Assembly: GCF_005771495.1 (NCBI RefSeq)
Contig: NZ_VAUW01000018.1
Location: 17,697 to 81,696, forward strand
Source of the DNA: Maribacter sp. ACAM166
Lineage (GTDB): Bacteria > Bacteroidota > Bacteroidia > Flavobacteriales > Flavobacteriaceae
Direction: 5' to 3'
DNA length: 64,000 nucleotides
The number at the start of each line of letters is the position of its first letter. The first letter of the stretch is position 1. Of the stretch, positions 1-9,158 are shown in pieces. The notes beneath the pieces were generated by a model that did not search any database, had not been told where the DNA came from, and was given only the letters and a program-made list of their open reading frames with translations. The position numbers and the translations under genes are program-made.

Positions 1-1378
1 TATAACGTTGCAGCCCGCCATCATAGCAACCAGACCATACAATGTTATTATCAAAAGGATCTGGTTGAGCAAAACCGCTTTCACAGCCTCCGACGCTTTC
101 CCACAATCCTAAAGGAATATAGCCTTGTCGGCTATTACTAGGACCTTTATAAGAATAGCCATCTTGTCGATTTCCATAAACATTATAAGGAATCTGATCA
201 TCAACTGATACGTGGTACATTTGTGCGATAGGCAGCACAATACGTTGAAAAGTTTCACCGTGATTCATACTAATACTCGCACCTCCGTCATGAGCGACCA
301 TTATACGGTCGGCATTGGTAGGGTCTACCCAAATATCATGATTATCACCCCCTGCACTATACCCACTCTTAATTGTTTTTCCGCCATCCTTTGAAATACT
401 GAATTTTACACTTGCAAAATATAGCTCGTTCGGATCCGTGGTAGAAACCGCCATTCGGGTGTAATAGGGAGCACGTTCTGCAATGTCATGATTGTGTGTT
501 TGTAATGCCCAAGTTTCTCCAAAATCTTCAGAACGATAAAGTGCAGGACTATCCATTTCAAAAAGGGCATATACGATGTTAGGTTGTGATTGAGAAATGG
601 CAACTGCTGTTTTGCCTACCGGATTATCTTTACCGCCGGGAAGACCTTTTTCATTAAGTGGCTCCCAATGTTCACCACCATCTATTGTTCTATATACTCC
701 GCCGCCAGGCCCGCCGCTATTCAACCCCCAGGTATTTATTTTTATAGACCACATGCCTACTAAAAGGCGATCCGGGTTTTTAGGATCTATGGCTAGTTCG
801 GCAGCACCTGTGTTTTCATCTACAAAAAATATACGTTTCCAAGTCTTCCCTCCATCTTCAGTTTTATAAACGCCACGTTCTTGTTGTTTGCCATAGGTGT
901 GGCCTAAAGCGGCGGCGTAAACAATATCTGGATTGGTAGGATGCACGATAACTCGACCTATACGACCTGTCTTTTCTAGACCCATGTTTTTCCACGTCTT
1001 TCCTCCGTCAATAGATTTATATATGCCGTCACCCATGGCATGGGCTGGTCTAATAATGAAGGTTTCACCTGTACCGACCCATACAATATCTGGGTTGGTT
1101 GGCGTGATTGCTAAAGAACCAATAGAAGATACATTCTGGTCATCGAAAATAGGTTTCCAAGTAATTCCTGCATCAGTGGTTTTCCACAACCCGCCAGATG
1201 CTGCGCCAATATAAGTGGTCATTGGGTCTCCGGGTATTCCCGCTATTGCAATAGTACGATTGCCTTCGGGTCCAATAAAGCGGAAGTTTAGATTCTCAAA
1301 AACTGAGTTTTTGGTTTGTGCTATAGTGAAACAGAAAGCTAAAAAAAAGAAAGGAGTAAGAAGTAGCCTATTTTTCAT
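1..1378 (-). CDS. VPS10/BNR-repeat secreted protein (3' part beyond window)
   Basis: The reading frame is open from the ATG at 1378 to the window edge (459 codons), so the C-terminus is missing. A signal peptide is visible (MKNRLLLTPFFFLAFCFTIA, then Q). It is followed by the opening FRFIGPEGNRTIAIAGIPGD and repeated Asp-box motifs of the form D-G-G-x-T-W (for example SIDGGKTWKN and TEDGGKTWKR). These are the marks of the sortilin/VPS10-type beta-propeller proteins often annotated as glycosyl hydrolases in Bacteroidota. Two full-length relatives lie at 47016-50159 and 50245-53370 and share the I-G-P opening and the propeller layout. The protein is inferred to be exported. Its substrate is unknown, and the name glycosyl hydrolase rests on the fold only. 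It is divergent from pepP, with about 150 bp between the two starts. Confidence 0.85.
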   Translation of the reverse strand, partial: MKNRLLLTPFFFLAFCFTIAQTKNSVFENLNFRFIGPEGNRTIAIAGIPGDPMTTYIGAASGGLWKTTDAGITWKPIFDDQNVSSIGSLAITPTNPDIVWVGTGETFIIRPAHAMGDGIYKSIDGGKTWKNMGLEKTGRIGRVIVHPTNPDIVYAAALGHTYGKQQERGVYKTEDGGKTWKRIFFVDENTGAAELAIDPKNPDRLLVGMWSIKINTWGLNSGGPGGGVYRTIDGGEHWEPLNEKGLPGGKDNPVGKTAVAISQSQPNIVYALFEMDSPALYRSEDFGETWALQTHNHDIAERAPYYTRMAVSTTDPNELYFASVKFSISKDGGKTIKSGYSAGGDNHDIWVDPTNADRIMVAHDGGASISMNHGETFQRIVLPIAQMYHVSVDDQIPYNVYGNRQDGYSYKGPSNSRQGYIPLGLWESVGGCESGFAQPDPFDNNIVWSGCYDGGLQRY

Positions 1379-1525
1379 TAGTTGTTTGTTTTTGGTTGAA
1401 GCATCCAAGTTAACCAATTAGATGCTAAAATTAAGGGGAATATTATGTGTAAATTTTATTATTCTATGCCCTATTTTCTAAGTAAACAACTCATTATCCG
1501 TAATTTCATATCAAAATATAAATTC

Positions 1526-2815
1526 ATGAAATACGAACAGATACCTAATTCCTTATTTGTAAAGAACCGAAGGAAGTTTATGGAACGCATGCAGCCAAAA
1601 ACTATTGCCGTTTTTAATTCGAATGATGTTTACCCAATTGGTGCCGATAGTGTATTGCCTTTTGAGCAACATAGAGATATCTTTTACCTGTCTGGAGCGG
1701 ATCAAGAAGAGACTATTTTAGTATTGTTCCCAAATGCAATAGATAGAAAACACCGCGAAATTCTTTTCGTACGCGAAACCAATAAACACATTGCCGTTTG
1801 GGAGGGTGCTAAATTGACGAAAGAAAAGGGAACTGAAGTTTCAGGGATACAGACCATTTATTGGTTAAAGGAATTTGACAAGGTATTCTTTGATTTAATG
1901 ACCGAGGCCGAAACTATTTCGTTCAATACCAACGAACATTATAGACAGGCTGTTGAAACACAGACCCGTGAAGATCGCTTTATAGAAAAATGTAAAAAAG
2001 AATACCCGGCTCACAAAGTAGCGAAAAGCAATACTATTCTTCAAGAAATTCGTGGTATAAAGGAGCCAGAAGAATTAGTTTTGATGCAAACTGCTTGTAA
2101 TATCACTGAAAAGGGTTTTCGCAGGTTACTTGGTTTTGTAAGACCAGGCGTAATGGAATACGAAATTGAGGCTGAATTATTACATGAGTTCATCAGCAAC
2201 CGCTCAAAGGGATTTGCATACCCACCAATTATTGCTTCTGGAAATAATGCCAATGTGTTGCACTATTTGGAGAATAACAGACCTTGCAATGATGGGGATA
2301 TGATTTTGTTGGATGTTGCAGCAGAATACGCAAACTACTCTAGTGATTTGACCAGAACCGTTCCTGTCAACGGAAAATTCACCAAGCGACAAAAAGAAGT
2401 GTATAATGCAGTTTTGCGTGTAAAGGATGATGCTACTAAAATGCTGGTTCCTGGTACGCTTTGGGCAGAGTACCACAAAGAGTGTGGTAAACTAATGACA
2501 TCTGAGTTAGTCGGGTTGGGATTACTTGATAAGGCCGATGTTCAAAATGAGAATCCAGATTGGCCCGCATATAAAAAATACTTCATGCATGGTACCAGCC
2601 ATCATATTGGTTTAAATACGCACGATTATGGCACATTAAAAACCCCTATGAAAGCTAATATGGTTTTTACAGTAGAACCAGGTATTTATATTCCTGAAGA
2701 GCAAATAGGTGTTCGTTTAGAAGATGATGTGGTGGTTCAAGAATCTGGAGAACCATTTAACCTAATGGGCAACATTCCTATACGTGCAGAGGAGATTGAA
2801 GAATTGATGAATTAA
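1526..2815 (+). CDS. pepP: Xaa-Pro aminopeptidase (M24B)
   Basis: This metallo-aminopeptidase removes the N-terminal residue in front of proline. The 429-residue product has an N-terminal creatinase-like domain and a C-terminal pita-bread M24 domain. The expected five metal ligands are visible: D263 and D274 (LLDVAAEYANYSSDLTRT), H359 (HGTSHHIGLNTHD), E384 (VEPGIY) and E399 (RLEDDV). The frame extends upstream to an ATG at 1445, but the extra 27 residues are not typical of the family. The ATG at 1526, beginning MKYEQIP, gives the usual length. xth follows after 12 bp, so the two are probably co-transcribed. No hydrophobic export signal precedes the domain, so it is likely cytoplasmic. Confidence 0.93.
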   Translation: MKYEQIPNSLFVKNRRKFMERMQPKTIAVFNSNDVYPIGADSVLPFEQHRDIFYLSGADQEETILVLFPNAIDRKHREILFVRETNKHIAVWEGAKLTKEKGTEVSGIQTIYWLKEFDKVFFDLMTEAETISFNTNEHYRQAVETQTREDRFIEKCKKEYPAHKVAKSNTILQEIRGIKEPEELVLMQTACNITEKGFRRLLGFVRPGVMEYEIEAELLHEFISNRSKGFAYPPIIASGNNANVLHYLENNRPCNDGDMILLDVAAEYANYSSDLTRTVPVNGKFTKRQKEVYNAVLRVKDDATKMLVPGTLWAEYHKECGKLMTSELVGLGLLDKADVQNENPDWPAYKKYFMHGTSHHIGLNTHDYGTLKTPMKANMVFTVEPGIYIPEEQIGVRLEDDVVVQESGEPFNLMGNIPIRAEEIEELMN

Positions 2816-2827
2816 TACTATAGCATA

Positions 2828-3598
2828 ATGAAATTAGTATCGTGGAACGTTAATGGTATAAGGGCTTCTGTAAAAAAAGGGTTTGAACAAATTGTTTCAG
2901 ATTTTGATGCGGATATTTTCTGTATTCAAGAAACCAAGGCACAAGATGATCAGGTGAGTGAAGCTTTGAAGGATTTAGATGGCTATGAACTATGTACCAA
3001 TAGCGCTGATAAGAAAGGATATTCAGGTACCGGAATATTAGCGAAGCAAAAGCCCATAAAATTCGATAAGAACATGGGCGTGGAAGAGCATGATATGGAG
3101 GGGCGTATTACACATTCTGAATTTGAACAGTTCCATTTAGTTAATGTATATGTTCCGAATAGCGGAAGTGGCTTGAAAAGACTCGATTATAGGGCAGGAT
3201 GGGACACCGATTTTACCAAATATTTATCCAAATTATCTAAAAGCAAACCGTTAATTATTACCGGTGATTTTAATGTAGCCCACACAGCGAATGATTTGGC
3301 CAATCCCAAAAGTAATTATAACAAAAATTCTGGATTTACGCAGGTAGAAATTGACGGTTTTGATACGATATTAAATGATTTGAATTTGGTGGATAGTTTT
3401 AGAACTTTACACCCAACAACTTTTGACAAATATACATTTTGGAGTATGCGTGGTGGTGCTAGAGGGCGAAATGTGGGCTGGCGTCTCGATTATTTTTTGG
3501 TGAGTGAATCAATATGGTCTAAAGTGAAATCTGCCCAGATTCATGATCAAATTATGGGAAGTGATCATTGCCCTATTAGTTTGGAAATAGAATTTTAG
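2828..3598 (+). CDS. xth: Exodeoxyribonuclease III (AP endonuclease)
   Basis: This is a 256-residue ExoIII/APE1-type DNA-repair nuclease that cuts 5' of abasic sites and removes 3'-blocked ends. The family motifs appear in order: KLVSWNVNGIRA at the N-terminus with the metal-site Asn, IQETKAQ with the metal-binding Glu, ITGDFNVAH with the catalytic Asp and Asn, and GSDHCPISLEIEF at the C-terminus with the Asp-His pair. The length is normal for the family. It lies 12 bp downstream of pepP. A hairpin at 3609-3640 separates it from the convergent fasciclin gene. Confidence 0.95.
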   Translation: MKLVSWNVNGIRASVKKGFEQIVSDFDADIFCIQETKAQDDQVSEALKDLDGYELCTNSADKKGYSGTGILAKQKPIKFDKNMGVEEHDMEGRITHSEFEQFHLVNVYVPNSGSGLKRLDYRAGWDTDFTKYLSKLSKSKPLIITGDFNVAHTANDLANPKSNYNKNSGFTQVEIDGFDTILNDLNLVDSFRTLHPTTFDKYTFWSMRGGARGRNVGWRLDYFLVSESIWSKVKSAQIHDQIMGSDHCPISLEIEF

Positions 3599-3608
3599 TT
3601 TTTAGAAT

Positions 3609-3640
3609 AAAAAACGGCCCATATTTTATGGGCCGTTCAT
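3609..3640. terminator. Bidirectional intrinsic terminator between xth and the fasciclin gene
   Basis: The arms AACGGCCCA (3613-3621) and TGGGCCGTT (3629-3637) form a GC-rich hairpin. On the minus strand the stem is followed by six T, which suits the convergent fasciclin gene. On the plus strand the T tract is poorer. Confidence 0.8.
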
Positions 3641-3662
3641 TTAAATTAGAGGAATTTTATTT

Positions 3663-4304
3663 TTACATTCCTGGTAGAACTACAGAATCAACAACATGAA
3701 TTACTCCATTTGATTGATTAACATCTGCGATAGTAACCATTGACATGTTACCGGCAGCATCTTTTAATTCTACATTCTTACCTTTTAACATCGCAGTTAA
3801 TTTACCACCATTGACTGTAGTCAATTCGGCTTTACCTTTACCTTCTTTAATCATTTTTATTAAATCCAAGGCACTGATTTTTCCAGCAACCACGTGATAT
3901 GTAAGTACAGATTGTAATTTCGCCTTGTTCTCTGCCATTAGTAACGTTTCAACTGTTCCTTTAGGTAATTTTTCAAATGAGGAATTAGTAGGTGCAAAAA
4001 CTGTAAAAGGACCATCACCTTGTAACGTCTCAACTAAACCTGCTGCTTTTACTGCGGCAACTAAAGTTGTGTGGTCTTTTGAATTCACTGCATTTTCAAT
4101 AATGTTTTTATCTGGAAACATTTCTGCACCACCAACCATTTTGGTATGCATCACCATTTTAACCTCTTTCATCATTTTCTTTTCTGCCTTCATCATTTTT
4201 TCACTCTTCTTCATTTCCATGCCACCATCTTGAGCAAAAGAAGAAGCGCTTAATCCTAATGTTAGGGCAAGTGTCGCTAGTTTAATAGTTTTTGAAATTT
4301 TCAT
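3663..4304 (-). CDS. Secreted fasciclin (FAS1) domain protein
   Basis: This is a 213-residue exported protein. A signal peptide of about 24 residues (ending ASSFA, then QDGG) is followed by a short Lys/Met-rich spacer (residues about 29-55) and one FAS1 domain. FAS1 hallmarks are FTVFAPTNSSFEKLP (first conserved block), the central YHVVAGK, and NGVIHVVDSVVLP at the C-terminus. FAS1 domains act in adhesion or surface association. The partner here is unknown. The Met/Lys-rich spacer, with several MK repeats, is unusual and could bind metal or anionic polymer, but this is speculation. It is monocistronic, with its own terminator downstream. Confidence 0.9.
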   Translation of the reverse strand: MKISKTIKLATLALTLGLSASSFAQDGGMEMKKSEKMMKAEKKMMKEVKMVMHTKMVGGAEMFPDKNIIENAVNSKDHTTLVAAVKAAGLVETLQGDGPFTVFAPTNSSFEKLPKGTVETLLMAENKAKLQSVLTYHVVAGKISALDLIKMIKEGKGKAELTTVNGGKLTAMLKGKNVELKDAAGNMSMVTIADVNQSNGVIHVVDSVVLPGM

Positions 4305-4659
4305 ATTGATTTATTTTTTTAGTATACCCTATCTACGCAACCTTTTTAGTGAAGGTTTGGTTTTAACACTTTTAATTTCTAAAGGATGTTTTAAACTTTA
4401 GAGACAAACCGGTAGTATTATAACCTTAACAATGGTAGATTTTCTAATTAATTTATGAAAGGAAATTTTCTATTAGTAAGAATTTCAAAATAAAGAATAT
4501 GAGTTTTTATTTCCTTAAATAAACTTTTTCCAAAAAAATGGAGCGTTCTGCCCTGTCCGAATGTTTTCTAATTTGGGAAACCTCAAGCTCTCTAAGAAAA
4601 ATAAAGGAAGGGACTAAATGGATTCTAGCATTAGAAAAGTTGAACTAATTAAATGAATT
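4305..4659. other. 355-bp intergenic region, no gene seen
   Basis: The interval lies between the start of the fasciclin gene and the end of brnQ, both on the minus strand. It is AT-rich. No coding frame, tRNA-like fold or strong hairpin is apparent. It should hold the fasciclin promoter, but no exact TAnnTTTG box was found close to the start codon. Confidence 0.5.
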
Positions 4660-5937
4660 TTATTTTTTCTTGGACAAAAGAATAGTGTTTAAAAAAACAA
4701 ATACCACCAATGCAGGTAAAACCCATCCTAAACTATATTGCTGCAATGGAATCCAAAAGAACGTTTCGGGTGAAGGGGCAATAGCACTAATACTTCCTAA
4801 AAAATCGGGTACACTAAAAAGAATAGTCGCAATAGTAACTACTTTGAACACTAGCGGAGAGGCAAATCTATCTGGTACTACATTCAACAAAATCAAAATG
4901 ATAGTAATGGGGTAAATAAACATCAAGGAGGGTAACGCCACCGCAATAATATAACCAACATTGAATTGGCCCATAAGTACGCCCAAAACGCTACCTATGA
5001 TTGCTGTAATGTTATAAGCTGTTTGAGAATTGTTGAATCTTGATTTTACAAAATCTGCGGTTCCTGTAACGATTCCTACGGCTGTGGTAAAACATGCGAT
5101 ACCTACCAATACGCTAAGAAAAAAATTTCCGACATTGCCTAAACTCTGTATTGCCAATCCCGAAAGTAGGGCAGTTCTTGTGGTATCCGCATCAAAGACT
5201 GAGTGGACCAAAGCTCCAGAAAGTATTAAGCCCATATAAATTAGAAATAGCGCCAAACCAGCTAGCCATCCGGCATTACGAATTAATGATTTTTTGTCTT
5301 CGTATGAAGCATGGGTGTGCTTTAAATTGATGGAGATAATAATTACGCCACCTACCACTACTGCGCCTATTGCATCAAATGTTTGGTACCCTTCCAAAAT
5401 ACCATTGGTAAACGGACTTACAATTGTTGTTGTTCCAAAATCGAACGGAAAAGAAAATAGTGTAATTCCGATTACAAAAATCAAAATCAGGATGATGGCA
5501 GGGGTCAATAGTTTACCCAATATGCCCAATATTTTCGAACGATTCATGGCAAAAATAAATACTAAGCCAAAATAAATACTGCTCGTAAACCAAGGAGAAA
5601 TATCCCAAAATGGCTGTATTGCCATCTCATGGGTCACGGAAGCCGTTCTTGGTCCAGGTAAGGTAATAGCAATTGTATAAATGAAAAAAGAATAGACCAG
5701 GCTAAAGGTGGGTGATATTTTTTTTCCAAAATCGATCAAAGTACCTTGAAGTTTGGCATGTGCCAAAATACCCAAAAGAGGAATCACCATTGCGGAAAGA
5801 CAAAAGCCAATTGTAACAATAAGCCATTGGCCCCCAGCTTTAAAGCCTAGCAACGGAGGTAAAATTAAATTACCGGCGCCAAAAAAAAGCGAGAATAGCG
5901 CAAAGGCCGTAACCAAAATTTCCTTTTTCTTGAACAT
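4660..5937 (-). CDS. brnQ: Branched-chain amino acid transport carrier (LIVCS family)
   Basis: This 425-residue inner-membrane protein has about twelve hydrophobic segments. It opens with MFKKKEILVTAFALFSLFFG and then GAGNLILPPLLGF, the N-terminal signature of BrnQ/LivJ carriers, which import leucine, isoleucine and valine by Na+ or H+ symport. A second family mark is the ITLPGPRTASVTHEM segment near residue 95. The C-terminus ends in a short basic LLSKKK tail. It stands alone between the fasciclin gene and a divergent mini-protein. Substrate preference cannot be read from the sequence. Confidence 0.92.
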   Translation of the reverse strand: MFKKKEILVTAFALFSLFFGAGNLILPPLLGFKAGGQWLIVTIGFCLSAMVIPLLGILAHAKLQGTLIDFGKKISPTFSLVYSFFIYTIAITLPGPRTASVTHEMAIQPFWDISPWFTSSIYFGLVFIFAMNRSKILGILGKLLTPAIILILIFVIGITLFSFPFDFGTTTIVSPFTNGILEGYQTFDAIGAVVVGGVIIISINLKHTHASYEDKKSLIRNAGWLAGLALFLIYMGLILSGALVHSVFDADTTRTALLSGLAIQSLGNVGNFFLSVLVGIACFTTAVGIVTGTADFVKSRFNNSQTAYNITAIIGSVLGVLMGQFNVGYIIAVALPSLMFIYPITIILILLNVVPDRFASPLVFKVVTIATILFSVPDFLGSISAIAPSPETFFWIPLQQYSLGWVLPALVVFVFLNTILLSKKK

Positions 5938-6192
5938 GGCTACAAATTAAGTGAAAGATTATGATATAATTGGCTAGCCGAGGTTTTTGATTTGGTAAGA
6001 CACCAAAAAAAAGTAGGTTGACAACAGGTTGGGGAACACTCACAACAATTACTGGTACAGTCCTTTAATATACAGTACATTAACACAAGGAAGTTTAGTA
6101 TTATCGAATTTCTGAACAATTTTAATCTAATAAATTTTTAATCGCATTTCTCGATAACCCAAATCGAAACCCTTGCAACAAAAACCTATCGC

Positions 6193-6411
6193 ATGAAAAA
6201 ATTATTCTGCAACATTTTTGGTCACCATTACTCTATTTCAAAAAAGGTAACATCACACATCAAAGAATACAAATGTATTCATTGCCAAAAACAAGTAACA
6301 ACAGATGTACGTGGAAACCTTTCTAGTTTGACACCTGAGTTAGAGGACATCAATAGAACTTTAGAACATATTTACCAAAGTAGGCATACTGCCACGCAAC
6401 AAGTGGCCTAA
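6193..6411 (+). CDS. Small zinc-ribbon-like protein, unknown function
   Basis: The 72-residue product begins MKKLFCNIFGHHY and has a second Cys pair in KCIHCQKQV, so C-x(n)-GHH and C-x2-C could form a single zinc site. This resembles the short GHxY...CxxC proteins found in phages and in many Bacteroidota (DUF1660-like), whose role is unknown. The C-terminal half is predicted helical. It converges on thiL, with only 10 bp between the stop codons. The conserved Cys/His pattern and a good ATG support it as a real gene. No function is proposed. Confidence 0.65.
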   Translation: MKKLFCNIFGHHYSISKKVTSHIKEYKCIHCQKQVTTDVRGNLSSLTPELEDINRTLEHIYQSRHTATQQVA

Positions 6412-6421
6412 ACGTCATTTT

Positions 6422-7465
6422 TTAGGTGAATGAATTCCAACCCTGAGCGGTCAATGGAATCTTCGTATTATTCCTAGAGATCAAGAAAGCATCTTCATCT
6501 TTACCCGTCGTATGCCCCACAACGGTTAAATTAGGATTGCCCTTTATTTTTGGGAATTCTTTTTGGTCTAAAGTGAATAACAGTTCATAATCCTCACCAC
6601 CACTAAGTGCAATAAGGGTACTGTCCATTTTAAATTCCTCACAGGCAGCAATAACCGTTGGGTCTAATGGAATTTTATCTTCATATAAATCGATACCCAA
6701 TCTACTGCTTTTGCTCAAGTGCAATATTTCTGATGAAAGACCGTCGCTTATATCTATCATCGACGTAGGGTGAACATCTAATTTTTTCAATAATTCAATA
6801 ATATCCTTTCGTGCTTCTGGCTTTAATTGCCGTTCTACGAGATAGGAATAAGGTTCTAAGTCGGGTTGGCTATTAGGGTTAACCTTGAAAACTTCTTTTT
6901 CACGTTCTAAAACCTGTAAACCCATGTAGGCAGCACCAAGATCACCAGATACGACTAAAAGGTCGTTTGGTTTAGCGCCTGATCTATAGGCAATATTTAC
7001 TTCATTGGCTTCTCCAATTGCGGTTACACTGATCATTAAGCCGGTTTTAGACGAGGTAGTGTCACCTCCAACTAAATCTACGTTATATGTTTTGCACGCC
7101 ATGGCTACACCGGCATACAATTCTTCTAATGCTTCTAAAGGAAATCTATTTGAAACTGCAATAGAAATGGTGATTTGAGTAGCCGTCGCATTCATAGCAT
7201 AAATATCGGACAGATTTACCATCACGGCCTTATATCCTAAATGCTTTAGAGGCATGTAGCTGAGGTCAAAATGAACCCCTTCAATTAATAAGTCGGTACT
7301 AATGACTGCCTTTTTGTCTTTGAAATCTAAAACTGTGGCATCATCACCAATACCTTTTATAGTCGATTTTTGTTCAATCTTAAAATCTTTGGTGAGGTGT
7401 TCTATGAGTCCAAATTCTCCTAGTTTTTCTATGGATGTCCTTTCTTGATCTTTGTCTTCTAACAT
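6422..7465 (-). CDS. thiL: Thiamine-monophosphate kinase
   Basis: ThiL phosphorylates thiamine monophosphate to the cofactor thiamine diphosphate. The 347-residue protein is of normal length and has the AIR-synthase-like N-terminal half with GIGDDATVLDF and STDLLIEGVHFDL (metal and nucleotide binding), then LVGGDTTSSKTG and the C-terminal SGGEDYELLF. The N-terminal 30 residues (MLEDKDQERTSIEKLGEFGL) fit the flavobacterial form, so the start is well supported. An exact -7 box lies only five bases in front of the ATG, suggesting a leaderless or nearly leaderless transcript. Confidence 0.95.
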   Translation of the reverse strand: MLEDKDQERTSIEKLGEFGLIEHLTKDFKIEQKSTIKGIGDDATVLDFKDKKAVISTDLLIEGVHFDLSYMPLKHLGYKAVMVNLSDIYAMNATATQITISIAVSNRFPLEALEELYAGVAMACKTYNVDLVGGDTTSSKTGLMISVTAIGEANEVNIAYRSGAKPNDLLVVSGDLGAAYMGLQVLEREKEVFKVNPNSQPDLEPYSYLVERQLKPEARKDIIELLKKLDVHPTSMIDISDGLSSEILHLSKSSRLGIDLYEDKIPLDPTVIAACEEFKMDSTLIALSGGEDYELLFTLDQKEFPKIKGNPNLTVVGHTTGKDEDAFLISRNNTKIPLTAQGWNSFT

Positions 7466-7469
7466 GCTG

Positions 7470-7477
7470 CAAATTTA
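7470..7477 (-). promoter_or_regulatory. TAnnTTTG -7 box for thiL
   Basis: On the minus strand the octamer reads TAAATTTG, an exact match to the Bacteroidota -7 consensus. Its last base is at 7470 and the ATG starts at 7465, which would put the transcription start at or next to the A of the start codon. Confidence 0.5.
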
Positions 7478-7494
7478 AGAAGTAAAATAAGACT

Positions 7495-7531
7495 AGAGAA
7501 TAAAAAAACTGGAGCTTTTCAACTCCAGTTT
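7495..7531 (-). terminator. Intrinsic terminator of the Gfo/Idh/MocA gene
   Basis: Nine-base arms AAACTGGAG (7506-7514) and CTCCAGTTT (7523-7531) flank an 8-base loop. Read on the minus strand the stem is followed by a run of T residues, 30 bp beyond the oxidoreductase stop codon. Confidence 0.85.
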
Positions 7532-7561
7532 TAATTCTTGATTAATTAAAAGGTATTTGGC

Positions 7562-9019
7562 CTATCCTACTGAATATCCATCCCTGTACGTGCGTTTTAC
7601 ATATTTATTCGCAGGTTCAAAATTGGTGATTTTCATATTTTCTGCATCCCATAGTAAACGTTTTCTGCCATAGTATTGTTTGCCACTACCCCAGAAACCT
7701 TTGTTTTCGGCACTTGGATCTACTTCAAAATATGATTTTAATGCCAAGTTACCAATTAGAATACTTTCTGTAAATGGCCCTGCATAATCAAAGGAAGAAC
7801 TGGTCTCTGCATTGCCATAACCAGCCATACATGCATTTACCCACTGTAAATAATGACCTTCTGGTACACGAGCAATGGTTTCTTCCACCTCAAATTGTTC
7901 ATTAAGGCTTAATGGAAGAAGTCTTGGATTTGCTCCATAACAATCGGCCATTAATTTTCCTTTGGTACCAATAAACATCACACCACCATCCCAATTGCCT
8001 AAAGATTCATCATCTCCCATTTCTTCGGGTCTTTCGGGTAATAATCCGCCATCCATCCAGGTAACTTTAATTTTACCTTTTCCATCTGTTCTAGGATAGC
8101 TTAAATGTATCTTACTGGAATTAGGAAAACTTTTTGGGTAATCTTTATATTCAAAATTACCGCTAAAAGAATCCGAAACGCTACATTCCACATGTTCGGG
8201 ATATAAAATCGGCAATATTCTATAAACAGGATCCATAATATGGCAGGCCATATCACCTAAAGCACCAGTACCAAAATCTGACCATCCTCTCCAATCAAAA
8301 GGTAGGTAAGCGTTATTGTAATCGCGCATTGCCGCAGTCCCTAGCCAAAGATTCCAATCTAATCCTTTTGGTACCCTATCTTTTTTAGAAGGGGTTTGTA
8401 ATGCTTGTGGCCATATGGCCCTATTAGTCCAGCATTTGACAGTATGTACATCTCCAATAATACCGGTATCATACATTTCTTTCATTGTACGAACACCATC
8501 ACCAGAACCTCCTTGATTCCCCATTTGTGTGACAACCTTATATTTTTTTGCAGCCTCAGTTAGCATTCTTGCTTCCCAAATATCATGGGTCAATGGTTTT
8601 TGTACATAGACATGTTTGCCCATTGCCATAGCCTGGTAAGCTGCTACCGCATGGTTATGGTCAGGTGTTGAAACAGATACTGCATCGATATTGCTTCCTT
8701 CTTTTTCAAGCATATCCCTAAAATCACTATAATAACTGGCCTTTGGGAACGCTTCTCTAGATGCAATTGCCTGCCTATCGTCAACATCACAAAGAGATAC
8801 TATATTTACGTTTGGACTTTCAGCAAAAGAAGCAATATCACTTTGGCCTTTCCCACCAACTCCAATTCCTGCAATATTCAATTTATCACTGGGCGCCACA
8901 TACCCTGGTCCGCCCAACACATGTCTTGGAACTATCATAAAGCCGGCTGCTGCCATACCGGTGTTTTTTATAAATTTTCTACGGGTGTTTTTTTTTAAAT
9001 CGGTCTTTTTGTTTGACAT
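7562..9019 (-). CDS. Tat-exported Gfo/Idh/MocA family oxidoreductase
   Basis: This is a 485-residue NAD(P)-dependent oxidoreductase of the glucose-fructose oxidoreductase/inositol dehydrogenase family. The N-terminus carries a twin-arginine signal (NTRRKFIKNTGMAAAGFMI). A Rossmann fold follows (NIAGIGVGGKGQSD), then VVTQMGNQGG and the family Lys motif YVQKPLTHDIWEAR. The C-terminal half, with Trp-rich stretches such as WRGWSDFGTGALGDMACH, is the substrate domain. Related exported enzymes in this phylum act on sugars or glycosides, but the substrate here is unknown. It is monocistronic, with a clear terminator downstream. Confidence 0.9.
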   Translation of the reverse strand: MSNKKTDLKKNTRRKFIKNTGMAAAGFMIVPRHVLGGPGYVAPSDKLNIAGIGVGGKGQSDIASFAESPNVNIVSLCDVDDRQAIASREAFPKASYYSDFRDMLEKEGSNIDAVSVSTPDHNHAVAAYQAMAMGKHVYVQKPLTHDIWEARMLTEAAKKYKVVTQMGNQGGSGDGVRTMKEMYDTGIIGDVHTVKCWTNRAIWPQALQTPSKKDRVPKGLDWNLWLGTAAMRDYNNAYLPFDWRGWSDFGTGALGDMACHIMDPVYRILPILYPEHVECSVSDSFSGNFEYKDYPKSFPNSSKIHLSYPRTDGKGKIKVTWMDGGLLPERPEEMGDDESLGNWDGGVMFIGTKGKLMADCYGANPRLLPLSLNEQFEVEETIARVPEGHYLQWVNACMAGYGNAETSSSFDYAGPFTESILIGNLALKSYFEVDPSAENKGFWGSGKQYYGRKRLLWDAENMKITNFEPANKYVKRTYRDGYSVG

Positions 9020-9158
9020 AAGGTACTATTGTTTTATTCTTAGTTGATTTGACCGTTAATATAATTCAATTCTTTCAGTTACATGACGGTAGCGGCGGAT
9101 TTATCAATAATTAAATGATGCAATTAGTATCTTTAGGTATTGAATATAAATTGATTGC

